Source: Ruegeria marisrubri
GTDB lineage: Bacteria; Pseudomonadota; Alphaproteobacteria; Rhodobacterales; Rhodobacteraceae
NCBI RefSeq assembly: GCF_001507595.1
Contig: NZ_LQBQ01000001.1
Span: 806,001-870,000, forward strand
Direction: 5' to 3'
DNA: 64,000 bases
Part shown: positions 26,006 to 35,213 of the stretch, piece after piece
Layout of the letters: the number at the start of each line of letters is the position of its first letter
How positions within the stretch are numbered: the stretch's first letter is position 1
The notes under the pieces: model-generated
The model's input: only the letters and a program-made list of their open reading frames with translations
Told to the model about the DNA's origin: nothing
Database searches by the model: none
Program-made: the position numbers and the translations under genes

Positions 26006-27823
26006 ATGGACCTGCGCAACATCGCAATCATCGCTCACGTGGACCACGGCAAGACGACCCTGGTGGATGAGCTTCTGAAACAATCCGGCGCGTTCCGCGA
26101 AAATCAGGCAGTGGCCGAACGCGCCATGGACAGCAACGATCTCGAGCGCGAGCGCGGCATCACCATTCTGGCCAAGGCCACCAGCGTCGAATGGAAAGGC
26201 ACGCGCATCAACATCGTCGACACCCCCGGCCACGCCGATTTCGGCGGCGAGGTCGAGCGCATCCTCAGCATGGTCGATGGCGTCGTGCTGCTTGTCGATG
26301 CCGCCGAAGGCCCGATGCCCCAGACCAAGTTCGTGACCTCCAAGGCACTGGCCCTGGGGCTGCGCCCGATCGTGGTGCTGAACAAGGTCGACAAGCCCGA
26401 CGCCGAGCCCGACCGCGCGCTGGACGAGTGTTTCGACCTGTTCGCCAACCTGGGCGCCGATGACGACCAACTGGATTTCCCGGCCATGTACGCCTCGGGG
26501 CGTTCGGGTTGGGCCGACATGGAACTGGACGGGCCGCGCAAGGATCTGTCGGCGCTGTTCGACCTGATCGTCGATCACGTTCCCGCCCCCCAGCAGATCG
26601 CGCGCAAGGACGAACCCTTCCGCATGCTGGCCACCACCCTTGGCAGCGACCCGTTCATCGGCCGCATCCTGACCGGCCGCGTGGAAAGCGGTACGCTCAA
26701 GGCCGGCGATGCGCTCAAGGCGCTCAGCCGTGATGGCGACCTGATCGAAAACTTCCGTGCCACCAAGATCCTCGCCTTCCGCGGCCTCAGCCAGCAGCCG
26801 ATCGACGTGGCAGAGGCCGGCGACATCGTGACCATCGCGGGCATGAGCAAGGCCACCGTGGCGGATTCGCTGGTGGCACCCCAAGTGGACGAGGCCCTGC
26901 CCGCCCAGCCGATCGACCCGCCCACGATCACCGTCACCTTCGGCATCAACGACTCGCCACTGGCGGGGCGTGACGGCAAGAAGGTCCAGTCGCGCGTGAT
27001 CCGCGACCGCCTGATGAAAGAGGCCGAATCAAACGTGGCCATCCAGATCACCGACACCCCGGGCGGCGAGGCCTTCGAGGTGGCCGGCCGCGGCGAATTG
27101 CAGATGGGTGTTCTGATCGAGAACATGCGCCGCGAAGGGTTCGAACTCAGCATCTCGCGCCCGCAGGTTCTGTTCCGCGAGGAAAACGGCCAGCGGCTGG
27201 AGCCGATCGAGGAAGTCACCATCGACGTGGATGATGAATATTCGGGCGCCGTCATCGAAAAGATCACCGGCGCGCGCAAGGGCGAACTGGTCGAGATGCG
27301 CCCCGCCGGAGCCGGCAAGACCCGCATCATCGCGCATGTGCCGTCGCGCGGGCTGATCGGCTATCACGGCGAGTTTCTGACCGACACCCGCGGCACCGGC
27401 GTTCTGAACCGCGTGTTCCATGGCTGGGCACCGCACAAGGGCCCGATTCCCGGACGGCGCGCCGGCGTTCTGATCTCGATGGAGAACGGCCAGGCCGTGG
27501 CCTATGCGCTGTGGAACCTGGAGGAGCGTGGTCGGATGTTCGTCGGCCCGCAAGCCGACGTGTACCAGGGCATGATCATCGGTGAGCATTCGCGCGACAA
27601 CGACTTGGAAGTCAACCCGCTGAAGGGCAAGAAGCTGACCAACGTGCGCGCCAGCGGTTCTGACGACGCGGTTCGGCTGACTCCGCATGTCCAGTTCTCG
27701 CTGGAGGAGGCCATCGCCTATATCGATGACGACGAACTGGTCGAAGTGACTCCGAAAGCCATCCGTTTGCGCAAACGTTTCCTGGATCCGCACGAGCGCA
27801 AACGCATGGCCAAAGCCGGCTAA
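26006..27823 (+). CDS. typA: translational GTPase TypA/BipA
   Basis: Ribosome-binding GTPase of the EF-G class, 605 residues. G1 is AHVDHGKT, G2 lies in RERGITI, G3 is DTPGHADF and G4 is [10 protein letters not shown]. The beta-barrel, EF-G domain III/V-like parts and the C-terminal BipA domain ([13 protein letters not shown], then [11 protein letters not shown]) follow. The ATG at 26006 ([10 protein letters not shown]) is the family start; 17 more upstream codons are open but unlike the family. It affects ribosome assembly and stress or cold growth in other bacteria. Single gene. Confidence 0.97.
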   Translation: MDLRNIAIIAHVDHGKTTLVDELLKQSGAFRENQAVAERAMDSNDLERERGITILAKATSVEWKGTRINIVDTPGHADFGGEVERILSMVDGVVLLVDAAEGPMPQTKFVTSKALALGLRPIVVLNKVDKPDAEPDRALDECFDLFANLGADDDQLDFPAMYASGRSGWADMELDGPRKDLSALFDLIVDHVPAPQQIARKDEPFRMLATTLGSDPFIGRILTGRVESGTLKAGDALKALSRDGDLIENFRATKILAFRGLSQQPIDVAEAGDIVTIAGMSKATVADSLVAPQVDEALPAQPIDPPTITVTFGINDSPLAGRDGKKVQSRVIRDRLMKEAESNVAIQITDTPGGEAFEVAGRGELQMGVLIENMRREGFELSISRPQVLFREENGQRLEPIEEVTIDVDDEYSGAVIEKITGARKGELVEMRPAGAGKTRIIAHVPSRGLIGYHGEFLTDTRGTGVLNRVFHGWAPHKGPIPGRRAGVLISMENGQAVAYALWNLEERGRMFVGPQADVYQGMIIGEHSRDNDLEVNPLKGKKLTNVRASGSDDAVRLTPHVQFSLEEAIAYIDDDELVEVTPKAIRLRKRFLDPHERKRMAKAG

Positions 27824-28109
27824 ATGGTCAAACTTGGACATCGACCGGCGAAACATCAACAATATTGAAAAATGCAGCGTATTATTTCTCGTCATGCGAG
27901 TTGCGCGCTGACAGAGGTCGCCCCCAAAGGGCGGCCTTAAAACATTGATATCGATACTTTTTAACGAAATTTTCGTTGGCCCTCTTGACGCGGACACTTG
28001 GAAAACTGCCACACTTTTGACAATTTTCAGCGGGGAAATTGACGAAATTGTGGCGCGCAGATAACTTTAAAATCAACCAGTTTACGGTTTCATGGTTTGG
28101 AGATTTGTT

Positions 28110-29102
28110 ATGAGTGCGAAGACGCGTTTTCTTTCGCTGGTGCTGGCTTCCACGTCACTTACTTTCCTATCGACGGCAAGTTTCGCCGCAGCGGAAAGAT
28201 GCACGGTGCAGACTGCCCGGCAGTCCGTTTCGACCGAAACGCTGTGCTCCTGCCGCGTGGTCGAAGACCGGATGCTGCGCTACATTCAACGCCGGCCCGA
28301 CTTCGAGGACATCCTGGCACGGACATTGGAATCCTGTCCCGCCTTCGCGGCGGTTTTGACAGACTTCCCAACGGCATCCTTCGGAGGACAAGGCGAAGCG
28401 GCAGGTGAAGCCGATCCGGGTTTGGAAACCGCTGAGGCTGGCCGCGATGGAAACGCCGGAGGCGGAAGTGGCTCCAGTTCTGGCAGTAGCGGCAGTTCCG
28501 GTGGCAGCGGCAGCTCCGGTGGGAATGGTGGCTCTCCTGGTAGCGATGGCCCCAGCGGCGCTCCCGGCGGTGACAACGGCGGCAATGGCGGCGGCGATAC
28601 CGGTGGCGGTGATGGCGGCGGCGACAATGGCGGCAATGGCGGCGGCGACACCGGTGGCGGTGACGGCGGCGGCGACAATGGCGGCAATGGCGGCGGCGAT
28701 ACCGGTGGCGGTGATGGCGGCGGCGACAATGGCGGCAATGGCGGCGGCGATACCGGTGGCGGTGATGGCGGCGGCGACAATGGCGGCAATGGCGGCGGCA
28801 ACGGCGGCGGCAATGGCGGCGGCAATGGCGGCGGTAACGGCGGCGGTAACGGCGGCGGCAACGGCGGCGGCGTTAATGGCAACAACGGCGACGGCAATGG
28901 TGGCGAGGGGGGTGCCAGCCCGGGCCAAGGCAGTGGCGCCAATAATGACGAAGACGACACCGGTGGCGGCAACGGCGGTGGCCAGGGCGGCGGCAACGGC
29001 GGTGGCCAGGGCGGCGGCAACGGCGGTGGCCAGGGCGGCGGCAATGGCGGTGGCCAGGGTGGCGGCAATGGCGGTGGCCAGGGTGGCAGCCCCAACAACT
29101 AA
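28110..29102 (+). CDS. secreted glycine-rich tandem-repeat protein, function unknown
   Basis: A 330-residue exported protein. The ATG at 28110 has GGAG seven nt upstream; an in-frame ATG at 28092 is less well placed. A Sec signal peptide (MSAKTRFLSLVLASTS) ends near SFAA. A compact N-terminal domain of about 60 residues with four cysteines (RC, LCSC, SC) follows. The remaining roughly 230 residues are Gly with Asn, Asp, Thr and Gln: four 17-residue units, a run of GGGN units, a spacer with DEDD, then five 8-residue GNGGGQGG units. I recognise no family. The Asp-rich repeats could bind Ca2+, but they are not canonical RTX motifs. Confidence 0.85.
   Translation: MSAKTRFLSLVLASTSLTFLSTASFAAAERCTVQTARQSVSTETLCSCRVVEDRMLRYIQRRPDFEDILARTLESCPAFAAVLTDFPTASFGGQGEAAGEADPGLETAEAGRDGNAGGGSGSSSGSSGSSGGSGSSGGNGGSPGSDGPSGAPGGDNGGNGGGDTGGGDGGGDNGGNGGGDTGGGDGGGDNGGNGGGDTGGGDGGGDNGGNGGGDTGGGDGGGDNGGNGGGNGGGNGGGNGGGNGGGNGGGNGGGVNGNNGDGNGGEGGASPGQGSGANNDEDDTGGGNGGGQGGGNGGGQGGGNGGGQGGGNGGGQGGGNGGGQGGSPNN
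28572..28775 (+). repeat. 51-bp tandem repeat array (4 units)
   Basis: Units at 28572, 28623, 28674 and 28725, each encoding 17 residues beginning DNGGNGGGDTGG. Only a few synonymous changes (AAC/AAT, GAC/GAT, ACC) separate them. A fifth unit starts at 28776 and breaks into the GGGN run. Confidence 0.95.
28776..28872 (+). repeat. 12-bp GGGN repeat run
   Basis: About seven to eight units of GGC-GGC-AAC/AAT-GGC type following the 51-bp array. The unit is a multiple of three, so copy-number change keeps the frame. Confidence 0.85.
28968..29087 (+). repeat. 24-bp tandem repeat array (5 units)
   Basis: Five units starting at 28968, 28992, 29016, 29040 and 29064, each encoding GNGGGQGG. They end just before the terminal SPNN and the stop codon. 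Confidence 0.95.
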
Positions 29103-29128
29103 AGACGGTAGCACCGCCCCCAAAAAAA

Positions 29129-29153
29129 AGCGCGCCTCGCAGGCGCGCTTTTC
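29129..29153. terminator. terminator after the repeat protein, likely bidirectional
   Basis: Perfect 9-bp stem AGCGCGCCT (29129-29137) and AGGCGCGCT (29141-29149) with loop CGC, an A-run before and TTTT after. It lies between two convergent genes and can serve both strands. Confidence 0.88.
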
Positions 29154-29174
29154 ATTTCCTGACCTCTTCGGATC

Positions 29175-29789
29175 CTAGCCTCTTCGGAAAACGCCGACCC
29201 AGTTTTCCGGGCGACTTGGATCCTGCATTCTCAGAAACAGATAGCGCGTTGCCTTCCAAGGCTTGATCCTGTCTGTCAGATTGTCCAGAACCAGATCCCC
29301 ATAACTGGATCGATAGACCAAAACCGCATGGGAATTACGCCGGGTGTCCAGCACTGTGGCAAGCAACAACTTGCTCGGATCCAGGCCCATTTTCACCAGG
29401 TCCCTCTTTTTCAGCAGCGCGAAATCCTCGCAGTCCCCACCCCGCCGTGTAGGAAGGCTCCATTTTTCCTTTAGCCGGTATTGCGCTTGGTCTGAAACGG
29501 CGCGCGTTGATCTGTTGACCCGACGATTGACGGCTTTCACGATGCGAAGTTCCTGCTCTCGCGTAAGACTTTTAGCGCCGGAAGCCGCGCAGGCCCACGA
29601 ATATTGCCTGCAAAGCGATCGAGCTCCGGTCGGTGGCGGAGCATTTACGACCGGCTGCAGGAACGGCGACGCAGATGCCTGCATCGGAGTTATTGTCGCA
29701 AAAAGCCCACTTGCGATAACGGCAACTCCCACTAGTGCTCTAGTTGCAGCAATCGCTTTGGAAACCTTCATATTTCCAAAATGTTTCAT
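29175..29789 (-). CDS. transglutaminase-like cysteine peptidase (BTLCP, LapG-like)
   Basis: A 204-residue exported protease-fold protein. Catalytic residues are visible: Cys in GGDCEDFALLKK, His in NSHAVLVYRS and Asp in LVLDNLTDR. The N-terminus (MKVSKAIAATRALVGVAVIA within the precursor) is a signal peptide ending near ASAS. The ATG at 29789 is chosen because GAGGA lies just upstream; 29801 is the alternative. Relatives include the periplasmic LapG that cleaves surface adhesins under c-di-GMP control. It is convergent with the glycine-rich secreted protein. Confidence 0.88.
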   Translation of the reverse strand: MKHFGNMKVSKAIAATRALVGVAVIASGLFATITPMQASASPFLQPVVNAPPPTGARSLCRQYSWACAASGAKSLTREQELRIVKAVNRRVNRSTRAVSDQAQYRLKEKWSLPTRRGGDCEDFALLKKRDLVKMGLDPSKLLLATVLDTRRNSHAVLVYRSSYGDLVLDNLTDRIKPWKATRYLFLRMQDPSRPENWVGVFRRG

Positions 29790-30100
29790 GCCGGTCCTCA
29801 TTCCGCGTCAATCCTGACGATTGCTGCCTTTATGAACCGCGATTGTTTCCAAATATGGTTCAACAAACGCGAAGGCGAAGCAATCACGGCTCAAGCTGAG
29901 GGCGAAAAGCGGCGAAAATCCGTCAAACTTTGTGACGCTTTCGGGGTTTGAATCTGACCGGATTGATTGAATTTCGGGCCCATCTTTGTTTGATGGCTCT
30001 TAAAAACCGGCCTTAACCCACTAGAAACCCGACACAATATGGGGTGCACCGGCGCGAAGCCTGCGACTGATCATGAAATTTGGTTAACGTGAAAAGAAAA
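29790..30100. other. intergenic region
   Basis: About 310 nt upstream of the BTLCP gene and downstream of the DUF1330-alaS unit. It is AT-richer than the surroundings. I see the BTLCP promoter side and the minus-strand terminator at its right end, and no frame worth calling. Confidence 0.5.
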
Positions 30101-30121
30101 GGCCCGCCAAAGGGCGGGTCT
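30095..30121 (-). terminator. terminator of the alaS-DUF1330 unit
   Basis: On the minus strand, GACCCGCCC and GGCGGGCC pair (plus-strand 30101-30120, one G-U pair) and are followed by TTTTCTTTTC. It lies 47 nt after the DUF1330 stop. Confidence 0.85.
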
Positions 30122-30167
30122 TTCGACAAACAGCCAGTGATTCGACGACGCCTCTGATAAGGCTCGA

Positions 30168-30455
30168 TCATTCCGTGGTTTCAACCACCAGCAACTCTCG
30201 CTCGGACGCGCCACGCGCGTGGCTCAGCGCCTCCTGATACTCGGGCGAATTGTAGCAGGCCACGGCAGCCTCGACCGACGGGAAGCGTGCCACAACGTTT
30301 CTGGGGCGCTCCTTGCCTTCCAGTTGCACATACCGGCCTCCTCGAGCAATGAATTCGCCGCCATGTTTGGCAATTGCCGGCCCGGCAAGCTCTGCGTACT
30401 TGCCGTAGGATTCTGCGTCATTGACGGTTACATGTGCGATCCAGAGTGCACCCAT
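30168..30455 (-). CDS. DUF1330 domain protein
   Basis: A 95-residue cytoplasmic protein of the dimeric alpha+beta barrel type. It has typical DUF1330 segments: WIAHVTVNDAESYGKY at the start, HGGEFIARGG in the middle and RFPSVEAAVACYNSPEY near the end. The function is unsettled for the family. The ATG at 30455 has GGGAGGATGA just before it; the longer frame reads into alaS. It begins 1 nt after the alaS stop, so the two are co-transcribed. Confidence 0.9.
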   Translation of the reverse strand: MGALWIAHVTVNDAESYGKYAELAGPAIAKHGGEFIARGGRYVQLEGKERPRNVVARFPSVEAAVACYNSPEYQEALSHARGASERELLVVETTE

Positions 30456-30456
30456 C

Positions 30457-33126
30457 TCATCCTCCCAAAATCTGTTCAGCAGCCTTGATCGCCGCGTCTG
30501 CGTTGGCAGCATCCTTGCCACCGCCCTGCGCCAGGTCTGGACGGCCCCCGCCCCCTTTTCCGCCCAGTTCCGCAACAGCGGCCCTGACCAGATCGACGGC
30601 CGAAACCCGGTCTGTCAAATCCTTTGTCACGCCTGCCGCCACAGCAGCTTTTCCGCCGGTATCCGCGATTAACAGCACGGCGCCCGATCCCAGCCGTTCC
30701 TTGTGCTCGTCGATCAGCGCGGGCAAGTCCTTGCCGGACACACCGCTTAGACTCTGGGCCAGAAAGCGGATTCCGTTCACATCACGGGCTTCGCCGCCAC
30801 CCTGCCCTGCCCCTCCGGCCATGGCCAGTTCTCGGCGCAGCTGCGCGACCTCATTCTGCAACGCCTTGCGTTCGTCCAGCAGGGCGCGAACGCGATCGAC
30901 CACCTCGGCGGGCTGCGCCTTGAGCATGGCCGTCACCTCGGACAGGCGCGCGGTTTCCTTGGCCAGGAATTCGAAAGCCGCCTCTCCGGTCAGGGCCTCG
31001 ATACGGCGCACACCTGCAGCCGACGCACTGTCGCCCAGCAGGACGAAGGTTCCGATGTCTCCGGTCTGCTTCACATGGGTGCCGCCACACAGTTCGATGG
31101 AATAGGTCATCCCGTCCTGACCCTTGCCGGTTTCGGCGCGCCCCATCGAAACGACACGCACCTCATCCCCGTATTTCTCGCCGAACAGGGCCTGAGCACC
31201 AATCGCGCGGGCGTCGTCCGGCGTCATGATCCGGGTTTCGACAGTCGAATTCTGCCGGATGAAGCGGTTCACGTCAGAGGCGACCTTCTCCAGCTCTTCC
31301 TCGGTCAGCGCCTTGGAATGGCTGAAGTCAAAGCGCAGGCGGTCCTCGGCGTTCAGCGATCCGCGCTGCGCCACATGCGCCCCCAGAGTTTCGCGAAGGG
31401 CCTCGTGCAGCAGGTGGGTCGCCGAGTGGTTCGCCCGAATGGCCGAGCGGCGCGCGTGATCCACCTCGAGTTCGACCGGCTCTCCCTTGGTGAATGTTCC
31501 ACGCTCGACCGTTACCTTGTGGGCATACACCTTGCCGTCGGCGAATTTCTTCGTGTCTTCGACCAAGGCAACCTCGTCGCGGTTCTCGAGCCGGCGAATG
31601 ACGCCCGTATCCCCGACCTGACCGCCTGCCTCGGCATAGAACGGGGTCTGGTTCACGACGATCCAGCCGCTTCCCCCCTCGGGGATCTCGTCGACGATCG
31701 CGCCATCAACGACCAGCGCACTGATCTGCCCTTCGGCCTTTTCCGTGTCATAGCCAAGGAAATCGGTCGCGCCGGCGACATCGAGAACATCGAACCACAC
31801 CGCCAGGTCTGCGGCTTCTCCCGACCCGGCCCAGGCGGCGCGCGCCTTTGCCTTCTGCTCGGCCATGGCAGCGTCAAACCCTTCGGTATCAACGACCCGG
31901 CCCTTTTCCCGCAGGGCGTCCTGCGTCAGGTCAAGAGGGAAACCGTAAGTGTCATAAAGCTTGAACGCGGCCTCGCCAGGCAAAGGCGCATCTTCGGGCA
32001 ACGCCGCCAGTTCGTCGTCCAGAAGTTTCAGACCGCGGTCGAGCGTCTGCTTGAAGCGGGTTTCCTCCAACAGCAGCGTTTCCTCGATCAGCGCCTGGGC
32101 CTGACCGAGTTCGGGATACTGCGCCCCCATCTGCTGCACCAAAGCCGGAACCAGGCGGTGCATGACCGGATCCTTTGCCCCCAGCAGATGCGCGTGACGC
32201 ATGGCACGACGCATGATCCGACGCAGAACATAGCCGCGCCCGTCATTCGAGGGCATGACGCCATCGGCGATCAGGAACGAAGTCGATCGCAGATGGTCGG
32301 CAATCACACGGTGATGCACGTTCTGGTCCCCGTAGGGATCGACATTGGTCACATGTGCGGATGCCTCGATCAGCGCCTTGAACAGATCGGTGTCATAGTT
32401 GTCATGGCTTTCTTGCAGCAGCGCGCCGATACGTTCGAGTCCCATCCCGGTGTCGATCGACTGCATGTCGAGTTCGCGCATCGAGCCATCCTCGAACTGC
32501 TCGTTCTGCATGAACACGATGTTCCAGATCTCGATGAACCGGTCGCCGTCCTCGTCCGGCGAGCCCGGAGGGCCGCCCCAGATATGTTCGCCGTGGTCAT
32601 AGAAGATCTCGGTGCAGGGGCCGCAAGGGCCGGTCGGGCCCATTTGCCAGAAATTGTCACTGGTGGCGATGCGGATGATGCGGTCTTCGGGAACGCCGAC
32701 CTTTTTCCAGATTTCAAAGGCCTCGTCATCGGTGTGATAAACCGTCGTCAACAGACGGCTCTTGTCGATGCCGAAATCCTTGGTGATCAGCTCCCAGGCA
32801 AAGGGGATTGCCTCTTTCTTGAAGTAATCTCCGAAAGAGAAGTTGCCGAGCATCTCGAAAAACGTGTGGTGCCGCGCCGTATAGCCGACATTGTCGAGGT
32901 CATTGTGCTTGCCACCAGCGCGGACACATTTCTGCGCGGTGGTGGCGCGTTTGTAGTCGCGGGTCTCGACGCCAGTGAACAGGTTCTTGAACTGAACCAT
33001 ACCGGAGTTGGTGAACATCAGCGTCGGATCGTTGCGTGGAACCAGCGGGCTGGATGGCACGACCTCGTGGCCGTTCTTGGCAAAGTAATTCAGAAAGGTG
33101 GAGCGAATTTCATTCAGCGTGGGCAT
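30457..33126 (-). CDS. alaS: alanyl-tRNA synthetase
   Basis: Charges tRNA-Ala; 889 residues, normal for bacterial AlaS. Class II core: [13 protein letters not shown] and [19 protein letters not shown]. The editing domain has HxxxH (HSATHLLH) and the CGGTHV zinc-type motif. The C-terminal oligomerisation/C-Ala part ends with a Gly-rich [13 protein letters not shown] followed by a helix. It lies downstream of recA on the same strand, 179 nt away. Confidence 0.98.
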   Translation of the reverse strand: MPTLNEIRSTFLNYFAKNGHEVVPSSPLVPRNDPTLMFTNSGMVQFKNLFTGVETRDYKRATTAQKCVRAGGKHNDLDNVGYTARHHTFFEMLGNFSFGDYFKKEAIPFAWELITKDFGIDKSRLLTTVYHTDDEAFEIWKKVGVPEDRIIRIATSDNFWQMGPTGPCGPCTEIFYDHGEHIWGGPPGSPDEDGDRFIEIWNIVFMQNEQFEDGSMRELDMQSIDTGMGLERIGALLQESHDNYDTDLFKALIEASAHVTNVDPYGDQNVHHRVIADHLRSTSFLIADGVMPSNDGRGYVLRRIMRRAMRHAHLLGAKDPVMHRLVPALVQQMGAQYPELGQAQALIEETLLLEETRFKQTLDRGLKLLDDELAALPEDAPLPGEAAFKLYDTYGFPLDLTQDALREKGRVVDTEGFDAAMAEQKAKARAAWAGSGEAADLAVWFDVLDVAGATDFLGYDTEKAEGQISALVVDGAIVDEIPEGGSGWIVVNQTPFYAEAGGQVGDTGVIRRLENRDEVALVEDTKKFADGKVYAHKVTVERGTFTKGEPVELEVDHARRSAIRANHSATHLLHEALRETLGAHVAQRGSLNAEDRLRFDFSHSKALTEEELEKVASDVNRFIRQNSTVETRIMTPDDARAIGAQALFGEKYGDEVRVVSMGRAETGKGQDGMTYSIELCGGTHVKQTGDIGTFVLLGDSASAAGVRRIEALTGEAAFEFLAKETARLSEVTAMLKAQPAEVVDRVRALLDERKALQNEVAQLRRELAMAGGAGQGGGEARDVNGIRFLAQSLSGVSGKDLPALIDEHKERLGSGAVLLIADTGGKAAVAAGVTKDLTDRVSAVDLVRAAVAELGGKGGGGRPDLAQGGGKDAANADAAIKAAEQILGG

Positions 33127-33305
33127 GTGGCTCTCTCGGCGCGCATTCGACTTGATCTGCGATGGTTTAGCCCTGTCCTCGGGGATAGTCCACAGCGCAG
33201 AGGGTCACAGAAGAAAACAAGGCAGCTCTTGCGAGATGCCCTGATTCACGAGTTGCCTGTTTGGCGTCGAGGTCATGCGCATCAACGCCCCCATCAGGCC
33301 GCGCT

Positions 33306-34373
33306 TCAGGCTTCGAGGATATCATCCTCTTCCGCATTTGGCGGCATATCGAAGTCGAGCCCGTGCGCCGCGCGGATCTTGTCCTCGATCTCCAACGCGA
33401 TACGGGTATTCTCACGCAGATACTGCTTGGCATTTTCCCGGCCCTGCCCGATGCGTTCGTCGCCGTAGCTGAACCACGACCCGGATTTCTCGACCACGCC
33501 GGCCTTGACGCCCAGGTCCAGCAACTCGCCCATCTTCGAGATGCCCTCGCCATACATGATGTCGAATTCCACCTGCTTGAAGGGCGGCGCCACCTTGTTC
33601 TTGACGACCTTCACGCGGGTCTGGTTTCCCACGACCTCATCCCGATCCTTGATCGCGCCGATCCGGCGGATATCAAGGCGAACCGAGCTATAGAATTTCA
33701 GCGCATTGCCGCCCGTGGTGGTTTCGGGGCTGCCGAACATCACGCCGATCTTCATGCGGATCTGGTTGATGAAGATCACCATGCAGTTCGAACGGCTGAT
33801 CGAGGCAGTCAGCTTGCGCATGGCCTGGCTCATCAGGCGGGCCTGCACGCCGACGCTGCTGTCTCCCATGTCGCCTTCCAGTTCCGATTTCGGCGTCAGA
33901 GCCGCGACCGAGTCGACCACGACCATGTTCACCGCCCCCGACCGCACAAGAGTGTCGGTAATCTCGAGCGCCTGTTCCCCAGTATCGGGCTGCGAGATCA
34001 GCAGTTCGTCCAGGTCCACGCCCAGCTTGCGGGCATATTGCGGATCAAGCGCGTGTTCGGCGTCGACAAAGGCGCAGACACCGCCGCGTTTTTGCTGTTC
34101 GGCAATGCAGTGCAGCGTCAACGTGGTCTTGCCCGAGCTTTCCGGCCCGTAAATCTCAACGATGCGGCCCATAGGCAGACCACCGATGCCCAAGGCAATG
34201 TCCAGCCCGAGCGAGCCGGTCGAACTGGCCTCGATCTCCTGAATGGCATTCTCGCCGCCCAGCTTCATGATTGACCCCTTGCCGAACTGACGTTCGATCT
34301 GGGCCAGCGCGCTGTCCAGCGCCTTTTGCTTGTCTGCGTTCTGCTTGCTGCTCATCGTCAGAAGATCCGCCAT
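33306..34373 (-). CDS. recA: recombinase A
   Basis: DNA strand-exchange protein and LexA co-protease, 355 residues. Walker A is [10 protein letters not shown], the L1/L2 loop region runs through [22 protein letters not shown], and the C-terminal tail is acidic ([10 protein letters not shown]). An SOS box of the alphaproteobacterial type (GTTC-N7-GTTC) lies 55 nt upstream, so DNA damage should induce it through LexA. Confidence 0.98.
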   Translation of the reverse strand: MADLLTMSSKQNADKQKALDSALAQIERQFGKGSIMKLGGENAIQEIEASSTGSLGLDIALGIGGLPMGRIVEIYGPESSGKTTLTLHCIAEQQKRGGVCAFVDAEHALDPQYARKLGVDLDELLISQPDTGEQALEITDTLVRSGAVNMVVVDSVAALTPKSELEGDMGDSSVGVQARLMSQAMRKLTASISRSNCMVIFINQIRMKIGVMFGSPETTTGGNALKFYSSVRLDIRRIGAIKDRDEVVGNQTRVKVVKNKVAPPFKQVEFDIMYGEGISKMGELLDLGVKAGVVEKSGSWFSYGDERIGQGRENAKQYLRENTRIALEIEDKIRAAHGLDFDMPPNAEEDDILEA

Positions 34374-34427
34374 TGTCCTGTCGCCTTCCTTTTGTCACAC
34401 CCGCGGCCGGGCGGCAATCGCTGCTTT

Positions 34428-34442
34428 GTTCGCCTCTTGTTC
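34428..34442. promoter_or_regulatory. LexA/SOS box upstream of recA
   Basis: GTTC (34428-34431), seven nt, GTTC (34439-34442). The direct repeat GTTC-N7-GTTC is the established LexA target of Rhodobacter and Rhizobiales, and it stands 55 nt before recA. Confidence 0.88.
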
Positions 34443-34564
34443 CTTATGAGACCAAAAAGAGAACATTTCAACTCAAAACTTCTGAATCCAATTTTCTGCA
34501 ATTGTGTTAAGGATGCCTTTACGGCAGTCTGCCCGGCAGAAATTCAACAGGGAAAAGGGGCTAA

Positions 34565-35158
34565 ATGCTTGTTTTTCTGAAAGAACGCCTGGTTTTTCTT
34601 TCCGTCCCAAAGACTGGGACGACGGCTTTTCACACAGCGTTGCGATCTCGGGCTGACATCGTCGTGTCAAACCCACCCGAGCTCAAGCATTCAACGATCT
34701 ATCGATATGATCGTTTTTTTCGCCCTATTTTTACCAAGCTTTTCGACACCGACCCCGAGGTAATGGCCGTCGTGCGGGAACCGATTGACTGGCTGGGCAG
34801 CTGGTACCGTTACCGGGCGCGCCCTGCCCTGCGCGGTCAGCCTGTATCAACGCAGGGGATAAGTTTCGATGACTTCGTGAGGGCCTATCTCAGGGGCGTT
34901 CGCCCGGAATATGCCAAGGTCGGCAGTCAATCCAAATTCCTGACCCCTCGCAGGAACGGCGTCGAGGTCGAGCACCTTTTCAAATATGAACACCAGGACA
35001 AGATCCTGGAATTCCTGCAAAACCGCTTGGGAGACGCTCTTGAACTGCAAAGGGAAAATGTCTCGCCCGTCATGCCGGCGACATTGTCCCGCGAGGTCGA
35101 AGATCTCTACCGCCGCAAATGTGCCGACGAGTTTCGCCTGCACGCATCAGCCACCTGA
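34565..35158 (+). CDS. sulfotransferase-like protein
   Basis: A 197-residue protein with the PAPS-binding 5'-phosphosulfate loop near the N-terminus (LSVPKTGTTAFHTAL) and the 3'-phosphate motif REPIDWLGSWYRYR. A small cytoplasmic sulfotransferase is therefore likely, though it is shorter than most (250-300). As I recall, this recA-adjacent gene is often labelled gamma-glutamyl kinase in roseobacter genomes; nothing here looks like ProB. The acceptor is unknown. GGGG just before the ATG serves as Shine-Dalgarno sequence. It diverges from recA. Confidence 0.78.
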   Translation: MLVFLKERLVFLSVPKTGTTAFHTALRSRADIVVSNPPELKHSTIYRYDRFFRPIFTKLFDTDPEVMAVVREPIDWLGSWYRYRARPALRGQPVSTQGISFDDFVRAYLRGVRPEYAKVGSQSKFLTPRRNGVEVEHLFKYEHQDKILEFLQNRLGDALELQRENVSPVMPATLSREVEDLYRRKCADEFRLHASAT

Positions 35159-35213
35159 AACCGCATGTTGGAATTGGCGGGCGCCGCATGCACGTGGTCG
35201 GAAATATTCCTTG

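Noticed and set aside
27917-27937. GTCGCCC/GGGCGGC hairpin about 95 nt after typA
   Set aside because: Good stem but only TT follows, so the terminator call is too weak to list.
28572-29087. Possible CRISPR array
   Set aside because: The repeats are contiguous coding units without variable spacers and lie inside a secreted protein gene.
28286-29098. Open antisense (Pro/Leu-rich) and alternative-frame (Ala/Met-rich) readings through the glycine-rich repeat gene
   Set aside because: Repeats with units divisible by three and few T-rich codons keep all frames open; only the chosen frame has a signal peptide and Shine-Dalgarno sequence.
31075-33468. 797-codon plus-strand frame antisense to alaS
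   Set aside because: The sense strand is unambiguous AlaS; the antisense frame is a codon-bias artefact.
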